DNA from: Aegilops tauschii subsp. strangulata
Lineage: Eukaryota; Streptophyta; Magnoliopsida; Poales; Poaceae
Assembly (NCBI RefSeq): GCF_002575655.3
Contig: NC_053037.3
Location: 503,386,544 to 503,450,543, forward strand
DNA length: 64,000 nt
Direction: 5' to 3'
In this document: piece by piece, positions 24,431 to 36,070 of the stretch
Numbering within the stretch: the first letter of the stretch is position 1
How the letters are laid out: each line of letters starts with the position of its first letter
Notes under the pieces: generated by a model
Database searches by the model: none
What the model saw: the letters and a program-made list of their open reading frames with translations, nothing else
Told to the model about the DNA's origin: nothing
Program-made: the position numbers and the translations under genes

Positions 24431-24650
24431 TGGGCCACCACGGCCTGAATACGACTAGAAACCCACCTAGTTGGGCAAGGATTCAGGCCCGCAGAAGGCC
24501 CAGCAGGCCCACAGGCAAAGCAGTGTCAAATTAGGCCTGCAGTTCAGAGGAGTTCGAGAGAGAGGAGGCAGCACTGCTTATAAACAAGTAGTCGACGCTC
24601 TCAACTAGCGAGGTGGGACTAAACTCCCACCACCACGCCGCTGTGCAAGG

Positions 24651-24848
24651 CCATTGGTCCCGGTTGGTGGCACGAACCGGGACCAATGCCCCCCCTTAGT
24701 CCCGGTTGGTGCCACCAACCGGGACCAAAGGCCGCCGCTTCCCGCCCTTTGGGCTGCTGAAAAGAGGCCTTTGGTCCCGGTTGGTGACACCAACCGGGAC
24801 TAAAGGGTGGCATTGGTACCGGTTTGTGCCACCAACCGGTACCAATGG
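24651..24848. repeat. Internal block of palindromic subterminal-type repeats
   Basis: Four hairpin-like units of about 34 bp lie at roughly 24654-24688, 24698-24731, 24771-24806 and 24813-24846. Each pairs GGTCCCGGTTGGTG (or a close variant) with its reverse complement. The block ends a few bases before a TATA box at 24855, mirroring the left block and the TNP2 promoter. Confidence 0.82.
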
Positions 24849-24854
24849 GTTTGC

Positions 24855-24861
24855 TATATAA
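24855..24861 (+). promoter_or_regulatory. TATA box of the second CACTA gene
   Basis: TATATAA just after the internal palindromic block and ahead of a CCGCC-rich leader at 24890-25330. The first clear coding exon starts about 1.5 kb later. Confidence 0.5.
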
Positions 24862-24889
24862 GCCAGCACTTGTGAAAATTTCGTCAGTT

Positions 24890-25335
24890 CTTCGATCCCT
24901 CCGACGACGCCGCCAGGCTGCCCGAGCTCGCCGTGCCTCTGCCGCGCCCCCGACCACGCCGCCGTCGCCCTGCCCCCGACCACGCCGTGCGCCCTCGCCG
25001 TGCCTCTGCCGCGCCCCCGCCCCGTCGACGCCGTCGCCGCCCTCTGCCCCGTTGACGCCATCGCCCCTACCCCGACCACGCCGCCGTTGCCCTGCCCCCC
25101 GACCACGCCGCGCGCCCTCGCCGTGCCTCCGCGCCCCCGATGCACCCCGTCAACGCCGTCGCCGCCCTCTGCCCCGTCGACGCCATCGCCCCTGCCCCGA
25201 CCATGTCGTCGTCGCTCCTGCCCCGACCACGCCGCCGTCGCCGCCCTCTACACCGACGTCGGTGCCGTGCCTCTGCCCCTGCACCGACCACGCCGCACCT
25301 CTCCTTGGTCAGGCCGGCGCCGCCCCCCTGTCCTC
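24890..25335 (+). other. CCGCC-rich leader exon of the second CACTA gene
   Basis: Degenerate tandem repeats of CGACCACGCCGCCGTCGCC type. ORFs exist on both strands because of base composition, so this is taken as a 5' untranslated exon. The boundary with the following intron was not determined. Confidence 0.4.
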
Positions 25336-25629
25336 TCCTCTGTTTTTTCACATATTTATGATGTTTTTTCCAGATTATATGTATATGTGTGAGTAATGTA
25401 TGTGTGTATATCTGATTATATGTCCTTTTTTTAGGTTTTTGTTCATATATATGATGATTTGTTTTTTGCATTTTTATAAAAATGTATATATGTATGTATG
25501 TTCTCTGTGCATATAAAAGTTAGATTTTTAGTACATTTGGGTACATTTTAGGTTAGTTTTATCTATATATGTTCTCTGATTTAGTACATTTTAGGTTAGT
25601 TTCATTTTTAGAAAAGTTTTATATATTTA

Positions 25630-25935
25630 GGAAAAGAAGGAAGAGAAGGAAGAAGGAAGAAGAAGAAAAAGTTTTATATATGCAAAAGTTACATTTTTAG
25701 AAAAGTATTATATATCTAGCTAGGAAGATATTGAAGAAGAAGAAAAAGAAGGAGAGGAAAAAGGAAAATAAGAAGAAGAAAAAAGAAGAATAAGAAGAGG
25801 AGAAGAAGAAAGGAATAGAGGAGAAGAAGAGAAAATAGAAAGTTCTCCTCTTTTTTTTTCTTCTTTTTTTTCTTCAATCTTCTCCTCTCTTAATATCTTC
25901 TTCTCCTCTTTTTATTTCTTCTTCATCTTCTTATT
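25630..25935. repeat. Purine tract followed by pyrimidine tract (imperfect inverted repeat)
   Basis: Nearly pure GA runs (25733-25851) switch at about 25852 to nearly pure CT runs (to 25933). The two arms could pair as a long imperfect hairpin in the intron of the second CACTA gene. Confidence 0.7.
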
Positions 25936-26330
25936 TTTTATCGGATATGTCATTGTCGATATACCCCGTGTCCCGATAACTTCAACACGAGGGGGAGGGT
26001 GTTCGACCTACCCCCTCCCCGATAACATTATTTTCCCATGTATGTACGTCGTCGTTGTCGATATAACCCCTCCCGGATAACTTCGACTGTGATAACTTAT
26101 ACCACGGGATCACCCCCCGGCCCTCTCGCTCGACCAAAACTCTCGAGGACACCGAAACCCTAGAAAAAAAATGATGTCGGTCTCCTACCCCCACCCGCCG
26201 CGCCCCTACCCTTGAAGCGTTGCCGAGGCCACCCCAAACCCCGAATAAGCTAGGTCTACGTTTGCACTAATATGTCCACCTGCTGTCATGTTTGTGTAAT
26301 AATTGCCATATTGTAATATTTGCAGAAACA

Positions 26331-29300
26331 ATGGAGCACGGACGAGACGAGGAAGAAGAAGAGGTGTTGGGGGACATAATCTTACCCGGAGGTGATGTCT
26401 TGTCGTATCTTAACGACAATGATGGTCTGGAAGAACGGGGTGAAGAAGCAGGCTACGGTGATCGAAGAGTTGAGGAGGAAAAACATGATTATGATGGCTC
26501 CGGTGACCCAATGCTGGTGCAAGAAGGAGCCCGTGGGGACGGCTCCGGTGACCGAACAGAGTCCGGCCAGGTAAATATATTAGTTAAGCCTGTGCTGACT
26601 AGCTAATTGATGCATTCATTGTTTTGGTATGTACATATATTAATTCACTCTCGTCTTTCTTCTTTTTTCTAGCCCTCCAGATCGAGCACAACTTCGGTAA
26701 AGAGACGAGGCCCAAAGAAAAAGTTGCGCTCGGATGAAAGGTTTGAGATCACAGCAATCGCGCGCGACGGCCAACCGATTGAACCCATCCGGACAAAGGA
26801 AGCATTTGCTGCTCAGTGCGGGGTTCTTGTTAGGGACAAGATCCCGATCAGCATCCACCAATGGTATAAGCCTAAGAAGGAACACCCTGAGGTGTCTTAT
26901 GTCAATGATATCCAGAAAGATGATCTTTGGACTGAGCTGAAGGCAAATTTCACCCTACCGCCAGAGGAGGATCCGGAGAAGCCACTTAAAGAGCAATTAA
27001 TCAAGTCTCATGCTCTTAAGAAGATGGCAGACCTATTCAGGAGGTGGAAGAATGAGCTGAAAACATTTGTCGACAAAGAAAAGACACCAGAATTCATCGG
27101 CAAATATGAGAAGATTAGACATCACTGGCCCGCATTTGTTGCCCACAAGACATCGGAAAAGAGTAAGAAGATGTCAGCGACAAACAAGAAAAATGCTGCA
27201 AAGAAGAAGCTTCACCATCGCACGGGGTCAGTTGGCTACCTCAAAGCCCGGCCTAAGTGGGCCAAGGCTGAGAACGATCTGCTTGATAAAGGATCGAACC
27301 AGAGACAATGAACTGGCCAGACCGTTGCCGGACTTGGTTCTTCGGGGCTGGCGGAACCTTGGACCCTGTATCAGGGAAGTGCGTTTGGACGGACGAGCAA
27401 ATGAGAATACCAGTTAAGAGGCTTTAGCACTATATCGATGCAGCACAGCAAGGGACGTTCGTTCCAGACAGAGAGAACGACGAGCTCACAATGGCCCTCG
27501 GGAATCCTGAGCACCCTGGACGGACACGAGGCACGCCAGGCTCTGTTCCGTGGAAGGCTGGTTTTCCGGACGCAGGCGGTTACAAATGCCAGGAGAGGAG
27601 GAAAAAAGTGGAGCAGAACCAAATTCAGAAGCTGCACGAAAGGGTTGAAGCGCTAGAGGAACGAGACGTAGCTCGCAACAAGCGACCTGCCGAAACTACC
27701 CCCGAAGCTACCCCGCCATCTCAGCGGAGACGCAGCGTGGCTTCCACCGAGCTGCTTCAGCCGGAGCATGTCTTGACGGCTCCTGCTAGCTACCCCATGG
27801 ATGCTATCACGGAGTCTCAACATTGCCACCTTATGACGCAATGGTAGAACTTCAAAGTCAAGGCGGCTGTCGGCTCTGTTCGACCTCCTGAACCCGGCGC
27901 AACTTTTCACTGTCGTCTGATTCCAGAAGGATATGCTAGTGTGACGGTGGACGAAATAACAGAGGGATTTGAGGACCTCCAGCTTGACTACCCTACCGGT
28001 GAAGGGGAGACTCGACTGGGTTCTGCTCTGAAGACTCCATGCCTATGGCGGAAGGAGCTCATCAACCTTCCGAACTGGACGCCTCCGCCTCCTCCTCCTC
28101 CTCCGGCGAGTAAGGGCACTCCGCCTCCTCCTCCGCCTCCTCCTCCGGTTAGTGATCAGGGCACTCAGCCTCCTTCTCCGGCGCGTGGCGGCACTCCGCC
28201 TCCTTCTCCGCCTGCGCCGGCGCGTCCAAGCAGCCAGCCTCCTCCTTCTCCGCCTCGTCAGGAAGGCCGGCAGAGACCCGCCGTCGCTCCGGCTGCTCCG
28301 GCGCGTCGTAGTCCTTCTCCTCCGCCTCGTAAGCAAGGAAAGAAGACAGTCACAACCGCTCCATCTGCTCTGCTGGCGTCTAGCAGTACAGCCAGAGGTG
28401 GGAGGCAATACAGATTCGGTCCTTCTCTGAAGACTCTAGAGAAGTTACCATACGAGAGGACCTCAGAGGAGAACGCGAAGATTGTGCGAGCCGAAGTGAC
28501 GAATTTCTTTGAAGGGGTGAAAGCAAAGAAACATCCACCTCCGGAGGAGAAGGTAGATCCGGTGAAAGCAAAGCGCACTCTGGCTGCCCTAACAAAACCA
28601 CCAAAGTCTCCGCCGAAAGGCAACTATGAGCGCATTATTGCAAAGACATTTGTCGAAGCGGAGCGGTCAGGAAGTACTGTCACTGATCAAAGTTTAAAAG
28701 AACGACGAGCTGGGAAAAAATTGCCCAGCTCGGCGAACAAGCGAACCAATCGTGCCCCCCGCTCAAGGTGTCTACCGACATCGTCGCTAATGATCCGAGG
28801 ATGGTGCCCGGTTATAGCAATCTTGGAGATTACCTGCCCGATGATGTAGACTATGATTTCTTGGAGGTGGAGGAACACAGATACGGGTACGGGAAGCCTC
28901 TCGTCAAAGATGAAAGATCTCTAACAACGATGATGCAAAGATTACATGATTGGTACATGAAAAGCTACAGAGAGTCTGGGGGGAGGAATACTTTGACGCT
29001 GAGAGTTAAAGAGGAGCATGACCTCGTTGGAATTGAACTGTTGAATGTTCCATTTGAGGACTTCTTCCAGTTTTTCAATCAAAAGGCCCTCGATAAATCA
29101 ACGGTCACTTGCTACTGTCTGTAAGTAGTACTACTTCTGTCAATAAGTCTCTCTATATAGGTCAGGTCTTTCATTGCATGTATTTATAATTATCCTCACT
29201 ATATTATGCAGATTGAAGATCGCCGAATTGAAGAAAAGACAAATCGGTGATATTGAGTTCATTAACACAAATCTCATAGATGCAACTGAGGTTAAATATC

Positions 29301-30188
29301 ATGCCGAAAATACAGAGGCCAACTTGCTATGATCGTTGGTAATAAATGAAAACAAAGATATAATACTCTTTCCTTACAACTTCAAGTGAGTGTTACTGTC
29401 TTGTGCATATTCGGTTTCCCTTATTAGTCCAGGTTATAGTAATGTAATTGATGACTTATGCATGCGTGCGCAGCTTTCACTATATTCTCCTAGAGATTAA
29501 GCTCGAGCAGGGAGTAGTAACCGTCTTAGACTCGAGACGAAAAGATCCCCAGGACTATGCGGACATGACTCAAATGCTCGAGAAGTAAGTTAAATCGATC
29601 ATTATCCACCATATCAGCAACTTTGTTCATTTCCTGATATCAAGTAATTGTTTTCGTTGTCTGGCAGGGTTTGGAGAAAATTCACCAAAAAAGCTCCAGG
29701 ACTGCCGAAGAAGCTGCAATTTACACACCCGAAAGTAAGTAATATAGTAGCATGTTCCGCGCATCTCCTAGTGATTCAAGCGCTAGTTTCATCAATACCA
29801 TTTAGCATGCTTGCTTATCAGTTTGATTGACCTCTATTTCTTGTAAAGTGGTTGTGGTAGGAACAAGGGAATGATTTCTGTGGATACTACGTTGGCGAGT
29901 CCATCCGCCACACGACCTGTGAGCGGGGCTACTCTGACGAACAATATGAAGTGCGTAAGCAATAATATTCACAATTTTATTTTATTACCATCATTTGTGT
30001 TGAGTTTCATTTATTCATATATATATGTATTGACCCCTTCTTCAAATTAGATCTTTCGGATGCGGGATGAACTCCTAGCACCAGATTGTATGCGAGCAAT
30101 TCAAGAGGAATTGGCGGCATTCTTCCTTGACCACATGATCGCTGAAAACGGAGAATACTATGTCGACCCTATGTTCCTATATAATTAG
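26331..30188 (+). pseudogene. Second CACTA gene: Transposase_24-like region, proline-rich linker and Ulp1-like (C48) protease
   Basis: Exons with GT-AG borders: 26331-26570, 26673-29120, 29212-29385, 29474-29584, 29668-29734, 29861-29950 and 30051-30188. The order is an acidic start (MEHGRDEEEEE), a Transposase_24-like region (LFRRWKNELKTFVDKE, KKKLHHRTGS), a coiled segment, a Pro-rich linker (28080-28330), then a C-terminal cysteine protease module. The module keeps histidine in FHYILLEI (29478), aspartate in VTVLDSRRK (29529) and cysteine in NDFCGYYV (29879), the order of Ulp1/SENP proteases. Breaks: a frameshift near 27300, TAG at 27846, a frameshift near 28740 and TGA near 29331. Ulp1-like domains are known in several plant transposon types. 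The role here is unknown. Confidence 0.75.
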
Positions 30189-30554
30189 GAGATTATATTG
30201 TAAGAGATAATTATTGTATATATGTAGCCGGTTGTGTCGGATAGATATACGAGAACTTGTTGTTCGACCAATCTCTCGGAGAAGGAGAGGTGGTCGATAT
30301 CACTTGTCTCTGTATGCATATGTTCATGACGATCTTCAGTTTCCTTCATTTGCTTACTAGTTAGCGTGTCTAGTCCTCTCTATACGTATATAGTACGTAG
30401 CGTCGACCAAGCACAGAGATAAGATAGGACACTTCTCTCTATTAATTAGCTAGCTAACACAATATAAGAAACACCTAAATTAACCCCCCAAAACCCCCAA
30501 CCCCCCTTTAAAAAAAACAAAAACCCCAGCCCCTGAAAATGCTGACGCGTGGAT

Positions 30555-30750
30555 GCCTATTGGTCCCAGTTAGTGCCACCAACCGGGACCGAAGGCCCTC
30601 CTGCCTGGGCTCGCCGCACCGGCCATGTGGAGGCCCATCTGTCCTGGTTCGTGTAAGAACCGAGACTAAAGGGCTAGGGCATTAGTAACGACCCTTTAGT
30701 ACCGGTTCAACAACCGGGATAAAAGGCCCTTACCAACTGGGACAGATGAC
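30555..30750. repeat. Right subterminal repeat block of the first CACTA
   Basis: Diverged copies of the same motif, such as CCAACCGGGACCGAAGG and ACCGGTTCAACAACCGGGAT, leading into the right terminus at 30766. Confidence 0.75.
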
Positions 30751-32646
30751 CCTTTTTCCACTAGGGCATATGTGAATTAAATCATGCGATCCTGATTACA
30801 TAGATAACATGTATCTGAATTATGTCATGCTATCCTGTTTAGTTATTCATCATATCTTCGAATTATGTTATGTGATGCTATCCAGTTTAGATAGACATCA
30901 TATATGTGAAATTATGTCATGCTATCTATTTTAGTTAAACAATATACATGTCAACTATTTCATGCCCTCTTTTTTCCACACTATCTCTTGCATCTGTCTC
31001 TCATACAATGTCCGTACATTCAACTATGTTTGCTGTTTATCAGCCATTTGAATTGGAGCGGGTGATGCCAGTATCTGGCGGAGTAAAAACACGGTCTTCA
31101 AAAGAAAAAGTGCTACCTCTTGGTGGAGATAGCACCCCGGTTGTACATGCACGAGAACCAGCCCTACCACACATAACCCAGACTCTCGCAGATTGTACCC
31201 CTACTGCGATGGTCAGAGAACCAGCTTCACCCAATCTAACCCCAACCCCAGCAGATAGTAACCCAGTTCCTGTTGACACAGCACCATTTCCACCACAGAG
31301 CTCCCAAACAAGAGCAGTTAGTAAGGCAGCTCCAGTGCCCAAAGGGCCAGTACTACCACGGCGAACCCCAACTCCACCAGTTAGTACGCCTATTCCTGTG
31401 GAGGAAGCACAACCAGCCAGTCGTAGTTTAGCATCTATCGCATTTTATGTTGTTAAATCCTATGTGTGTATCTTCCCATCTTGGAAATATTATACTAAAG
31501 ATGAAGGAAAATGCCAATTGCAGGTGTTTGTCCAGGAGTTATGTGTAAGTAATGTCATTCATGGGAATTACTTTGCTTTGTCCCATACATTCTACCTCCA
31601 TGATGGTAATAATACAGCAAAATTTCCCATTTTTCTCTATAGAGAAGGACCGATTTGGAAACTCAGGATGAGGTAACCTGTGCTAATACCTCTGCTATCT
31701 TCAAGAATGCATGGTGGCAGTATCGGAATTACCTGAAGAAAACGTACTTCACTGGCAAAGAAACTCATCAAATTCCCTTACGTTCTCCTGAGACACATTT
31801 ACTAGATGATGACTGGGAACGCCTTGTTCTGTACTGGTCCCGAACCAAGAATGTGGTAAGGTCTATGAGCTCATTTTTTTAAGTACTGTATTCTTGTGTC
31901 TTACTGTACTCTGTTCATGTAGAACAAGTGCTTAAACCTGAAGAACAACAGTTCTAATGTAAGATTCCATTGCTATCGTGCATACTGCTATGCTCTTGTA
32001 TCACTGTATTTACTCATACAAACTTATTATTAAATTGAAGGATCCAATCGAAACTCCAATGGCACAGCAGGTATGTTCACGCATGTTTCTTTAACAGGTT
32101 TGCTCTTGTCAATAGCTCTGTTGATTTCAATTCCAATTGTGTATACAGTTGACTTCTCATATCATGCACATTACTAGCATCACAACAGAGCCAATAGTGT
32201 TGTTGTATATGTAGACCCGTCGTACCCATCTGAAATCCTGTTGTGCCGTGTAGTTCCCACGCTTTGTATTCTTTCACTGCTGCTTTGTCTTGAACTGATA
32301 TGATTTTAACCGTGTCTCTATTTTGATCTGGCAAGACAATGCAGTGACCATAGGACATAGATATATGTTTGTTTGATGCTTTTATTATGTACTAGTACTT
32401 GGCAATATAAGACTTGGTAGTTTAATCCTATCCACCTTACTAATGAACTGGTTCACCGAAATGAGTTTCATATAATAGTACATGCTAAACCTGTTATGTG
32501 TCTGCTTGTTTCTTCTTTTAGAATGCTGACGGGATATTGGGGAAGAGTGCCTTATTAAGCAATGGTAAAGGAAGTAATGCAGATAAGGTTCAGGATAGTG
32601 AGATATCATTGTTGGTCTCCAACAAAGCTGATAAAACAGCTAAGGA

Positions 32647-35099
32647 TGTAGCGACCCGACCTGAATGGATCAAGTCTTTGTGCTTAAGTGTCATCCCTGG
32701 ATCGGTATGCTGACACACACAGTACTCGAGGATTTATAACAGAGGTAAATCACATATATAAAGTAACGTAAATACTATTACCTCAATCCATATAGCGGAA
32801 GTAACAACAAGGTTGTGGATTCCCATCAACACCAACGGCAAAGTTGAGTGTAGAAATCGTAACCCTAACGTATCACTTACTCGTCGTAAGATTCCTGCAA
32901 CATGAGAGGTTGCAGCCATATAGGTCAGTACAATGAATGTACCGGCAATTTCACACGATAGAGCAATGTTGAATAATGGCTATCACTACATGCATATTGG
33001 GCTGGTGGAGGCTCTAAGTTTACTTTTTTGCATAAAGCTAATTTTTCCCTACAGCAAAGGAATATATTTATTTAACTACCAAGTTTGTTGACAATATTGA
33101 GAAGGTTCCTCCAACTCAATCCCAAAGTAATAATTATAACCCATCAAATTCCTTAGGTAAAGTGATGACATCAATCAAATAATTCAAGTACCAGATACTC
33201 AAGGTGTCCATAACCGGGGACGCGGCTAATCATGATTAGTTTGTACACTCTGCAGAGGTTTGCGCACTTTTCCCCACAAGACTCGATCTCCTCCGTTGTA
33301 TTTCTCGCACTGCATAATGTTTGAGAAACGGATGACCGAGACACAGTCTTTTAGAAGCATTTACTCTTTACTCTGGGTAGACAGTACCACCTACATCCCC
33401 TACATCTGCTAGCCTACCACTGAAAGAGGTCACACAACTTACTCAACTATGCCAGAGCCCATAATGGCTCGTGGCTGCACAAGGAAGTTTCTAGCATGAA
33501 TAATCTTATGATCCCTTTGAGCCTAGGTGGCATTCCATAGGGTGATCACACAGGTACTGCAGGATCCCCTTGGGCAAGCACTGGGTTCTCCAGGTGTCCG
33601 GGCAAACCACTGGGTGCTCCAGCTTGCCCCAACCAATCCACCCAGATGTGTATTAAAGTAGCCACCTTAAGTTTCCCTTAGTTATTATCTCTCACAACTT
33701 TCATGAATCTCACATACCAATCCACGTCTATGAGCATAGCATAGCAGTGTAAGCATAACGCAATAATACCCTGGGTTTGAATGCAAGACAATAGGTTCCT
33801 ACCTCATCAACTACTTCCCAATACCCACATGTTATCACATCCTACTCATGCAATGTTTGAGGGTTGAAACTAATGCATAAAAATTGGGTAATAAAGGGGT
33901 ATGATCAAAGTGTGAACTTGCCTTGTACAGTTGATGAAGCTGATTGACACTCATAACTCCTGATAGTTCTACTCTTCATACTCTGTTCAATCTATCGTAA
34001 GCAAGCACTTGCATACATAAGCACTCATGCAAAAGAATCGAAGAAAAGATCTCGGAAAAATTCGAAAACAAGCGATTAACTCTTGCAACAGAAAACAATT
34101 TCTAACAGAACCAAAATTGTGTGGATCTGGTCTTATCAGAAATTTTAGGTCAAGTGCTTCAATTTGCAAAAAGAATCAACTCAAACGGAGTTACGGAACT
34201 CAAGTTACAGCAAAAATAGTGATTTGAGCAAATTTCATCAAATTAAATTTAAAACTACTCAAATTTGAAATACAATTGTACAAACAGAAACTTTAATAAA
34301 TTTTGAATCTAATGCAAAAATAATCACTGAATTTGGATGTAAAACATAAAATTTATTAACAATCTAAAATAGAAACTATTCTGAAAATTTTAAAACAAAA
34401 CAGAAAAGAAAAAAACCTTCGATCGGGCAGGGCTACATGGAAGTACGTGATTGGACGAAAACGTGCACCCATTGGTGGTTACAAGCGGAGGACCGAAGCT
34501 TAACAGAAAACAATTTGAAAGAAAAAACAGACGATCTAATCCTAGCCATCTAAAACGAATCGGACGGTTGAGGTGAAAAGCGGGGTTACCGCGGCGGTGG
34601 GGGTCGCTGGCGAAGTTGAAGACGGCGCCGGCGGCTCGGCTTCCAGCGGGGAGGCGACCCTGGTGGTCGGCGTCGGTGGCGGAGTAGTCGGGGAGGGGCG
34701 GCTCGGCGAGGCGGAGACGACGGAGGGGACGGCGGTGGTCGAAGGCAGCGGCTTCGCGAGCTGGTGGTGGAGCGGATCTCGTCGGAGTTGGAAACTCCGG
34801 CGAGCGCGTTTGGTTGGCTGCGAGGGCCACCGAGCGTGGGATTTGATGAAAAAGAGGGCTGGGGTCGGGGGTATTTAAAGTAGGGAGGCGTGGAGGAGGG
34901 GCAACGCGAGGGGAGGCGCCCGCGTCGGGCACGGCAGCGGCGGCGAACTCGTGCTGGAGGAGGAGTCCGGCTCGGGGTGGAAGACGGGCCCGACAGGTGG
35001 GCCCCACCAGTTGGCGTCAGCGGCAGAGGCGGTTCGGGCTGGCGGGTGTGTTGGTGCGGTCTAGCGGGCGCGCGTGCGGCTGGGCTAGCTGGTAGCTGG
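32647..35099 (-). repeat. Left LTR of element X, first part (continues at 47105-47831)
   Basis: Contains the LTR end, a leader-like GC-rich segment and a TATA-like TTTAAATAC on the minus strand (34872-34880). The ORF at 34390-35007 lies in the GC-rich LTR stretch, has no recognisable domain and is not supported as a gene. Confidence 0.85.
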
Positions 35100-35639
35100 T
35101 GTCACGACCGGAATTTTGGGGATAATTAATTCCCATAAAACGGTCTTGGTGCTCACCAGCCCCAGGATTACTGTTAGCTGATGAGGCACCAACTTGATAC
35201 AAGAATTCCAAGCAAGGTACAAAAATAAGTAGTACAAGACCATTGTGGCCTAGGAGTACAACATTTGGTTTCTAATGGTTGAGGGCAGAAGCGGTTGGAT
35301 ACATCTGCGTCTATGGGACTCCATTTCCCACAAGAACAGCTGACCAGGATAACTCCTATCTTCGCATGGCTGCTGTCGTCAACACGTAGGTTCCGAGGCT
35401 GTCACCGCGATGCTTATCTCCATGCGTGAAAATCTGGCCAAGACAATAGCCAGGGACAAGCCAGTGAGTACGTTTGAATGTACTCGCAAACATTAAGAAC
35501 ATGGGCGTAATATAACAGGAGATAATCATACTCCGAAACATTTATGATGATAAGTCTACCATGAAGTAAACAGAAATATGGGGATGCACGCGTGCAGAGA
35601 AAAATATGGACGTGTAATACGGAAGTAAAAGAAATGCAC

Positions 35640-36070
35640 TGAGCGAGGGTCTGGATGACTCCTCGAGAGGAAACTGCAAGAATAATAATGCCGGTGCCAA
35701 ACGAGGGTCTGAATGACTGCTCGAGAGGAAAATGCAAGAATATTAATGCCGCAGTCGGGCGTCGGGGCGACACCACATAAAGGGCTTATAGCAGAAAAAG
35801 AAAGACAGTGCGTGCCACAGTCGGACGTCTGAGCGACATCACATAAAGGGCTTATAAAAGAATAAATAAACAGCAAGCATGCCGCAGTCGGGCGTCTGAG
35901 CGACACCACAGAAAGGGCTTATAAAAGAATAAATAAACAACAAGCATGCCGCAGTCGGGCGTCTGAGCGACACCACAGAAAGGGCTTATAAAAGAATAAC
36001 TAAACAACAAGCATACCGCAGTCGGGCGTCTGAGCGACACCACAGAAAGGGCTTATAACAGAATAATTAC
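35640..36070. repeat. LTR minisatellites (58-bp type and 67-bp type)
   Basis: Two diverged 58-bp-type units (GAGGGTCTGGATGACTCC and GAGGGTCTGAATGACTGC) are followed by several units with the core GCCGCAGTCGGGCGTCTGAG at exact 67-bp spacing. The same arrays, with small differences, occur at 43325-43755 in the other LTR and at 5268-5670 in the left-edge element. Confidence 0.88.

Larger units (their letters stand above)
19923..30766 (+). mobile_element. CACTA (En/Spm) transposon, near complete, 10.8 kb
   Basis: The left end is CACTAGTAGAAAAGAGGG. The right end, read on the minus strand, begins CCCTAGTGGAAAAAGGG, so the terminal CACTA has one changed base there. Both sides are flanked by CAT (19920-19922 and 30767-30769), the expected 3-bp target duplication. 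Inside are a TNP2 transposase gene and a second gene, both on the plus strand, and three blocks of palindromic CCCGGTTGGTG-type repeats. Both genes have stops and frameshifts, so the copy is not autonomous now. It lies in an intron of the gene at 16628. Confidence 0.92.
16628..32646 (+). pseudogene. Multi-exon gene with duplicated exons and a Transposase_24-like segment, interrupted by a CACTA and an LTR element
   Basis: Exon 1 is 16628-17031, ending ILTDSSDEAEAYSVPPKR before a GT. Related exon modules end at 18123 and about 18728. Two further related exons lie near 19131-19350 and 19621-19797, and a third starts at 31044 (PFELERVMPVSGGVKTR) and runs to 31544. Exons 31643-31855, 31923-31958, 32041-32070 and 32522-32646 join in frame with GT-AG borders. 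They encode WWQYRNYLKKTYFTG, DDDWERLVLYWS and KNVNKCLNLKNNSSN, which resembles the plant Transposase_24 family seen in En/Spm second genes. Frame and stop problems occur in the third module near 18620-18670. The LTR element at 32647 cuts the last exon; the rest of the gene is not in the window. It could be a TE-derived host gene or an old transposon gene. Confidence 0.6.

Noticed and set aside
24824..25396. 190-codon Pro/Arg-rich ORF in the first CACTA
   Set aside because: Caused by CGACCACGCCGCC repeats with open frames on both strands; taken as an untranslated leader.
34390..35007. Long minus-strand ORF in the element X LTR
   Set aside because: Lies in a GC-rich LTR stretch with overlapping open frames on both strands and no domain; composition explains it.
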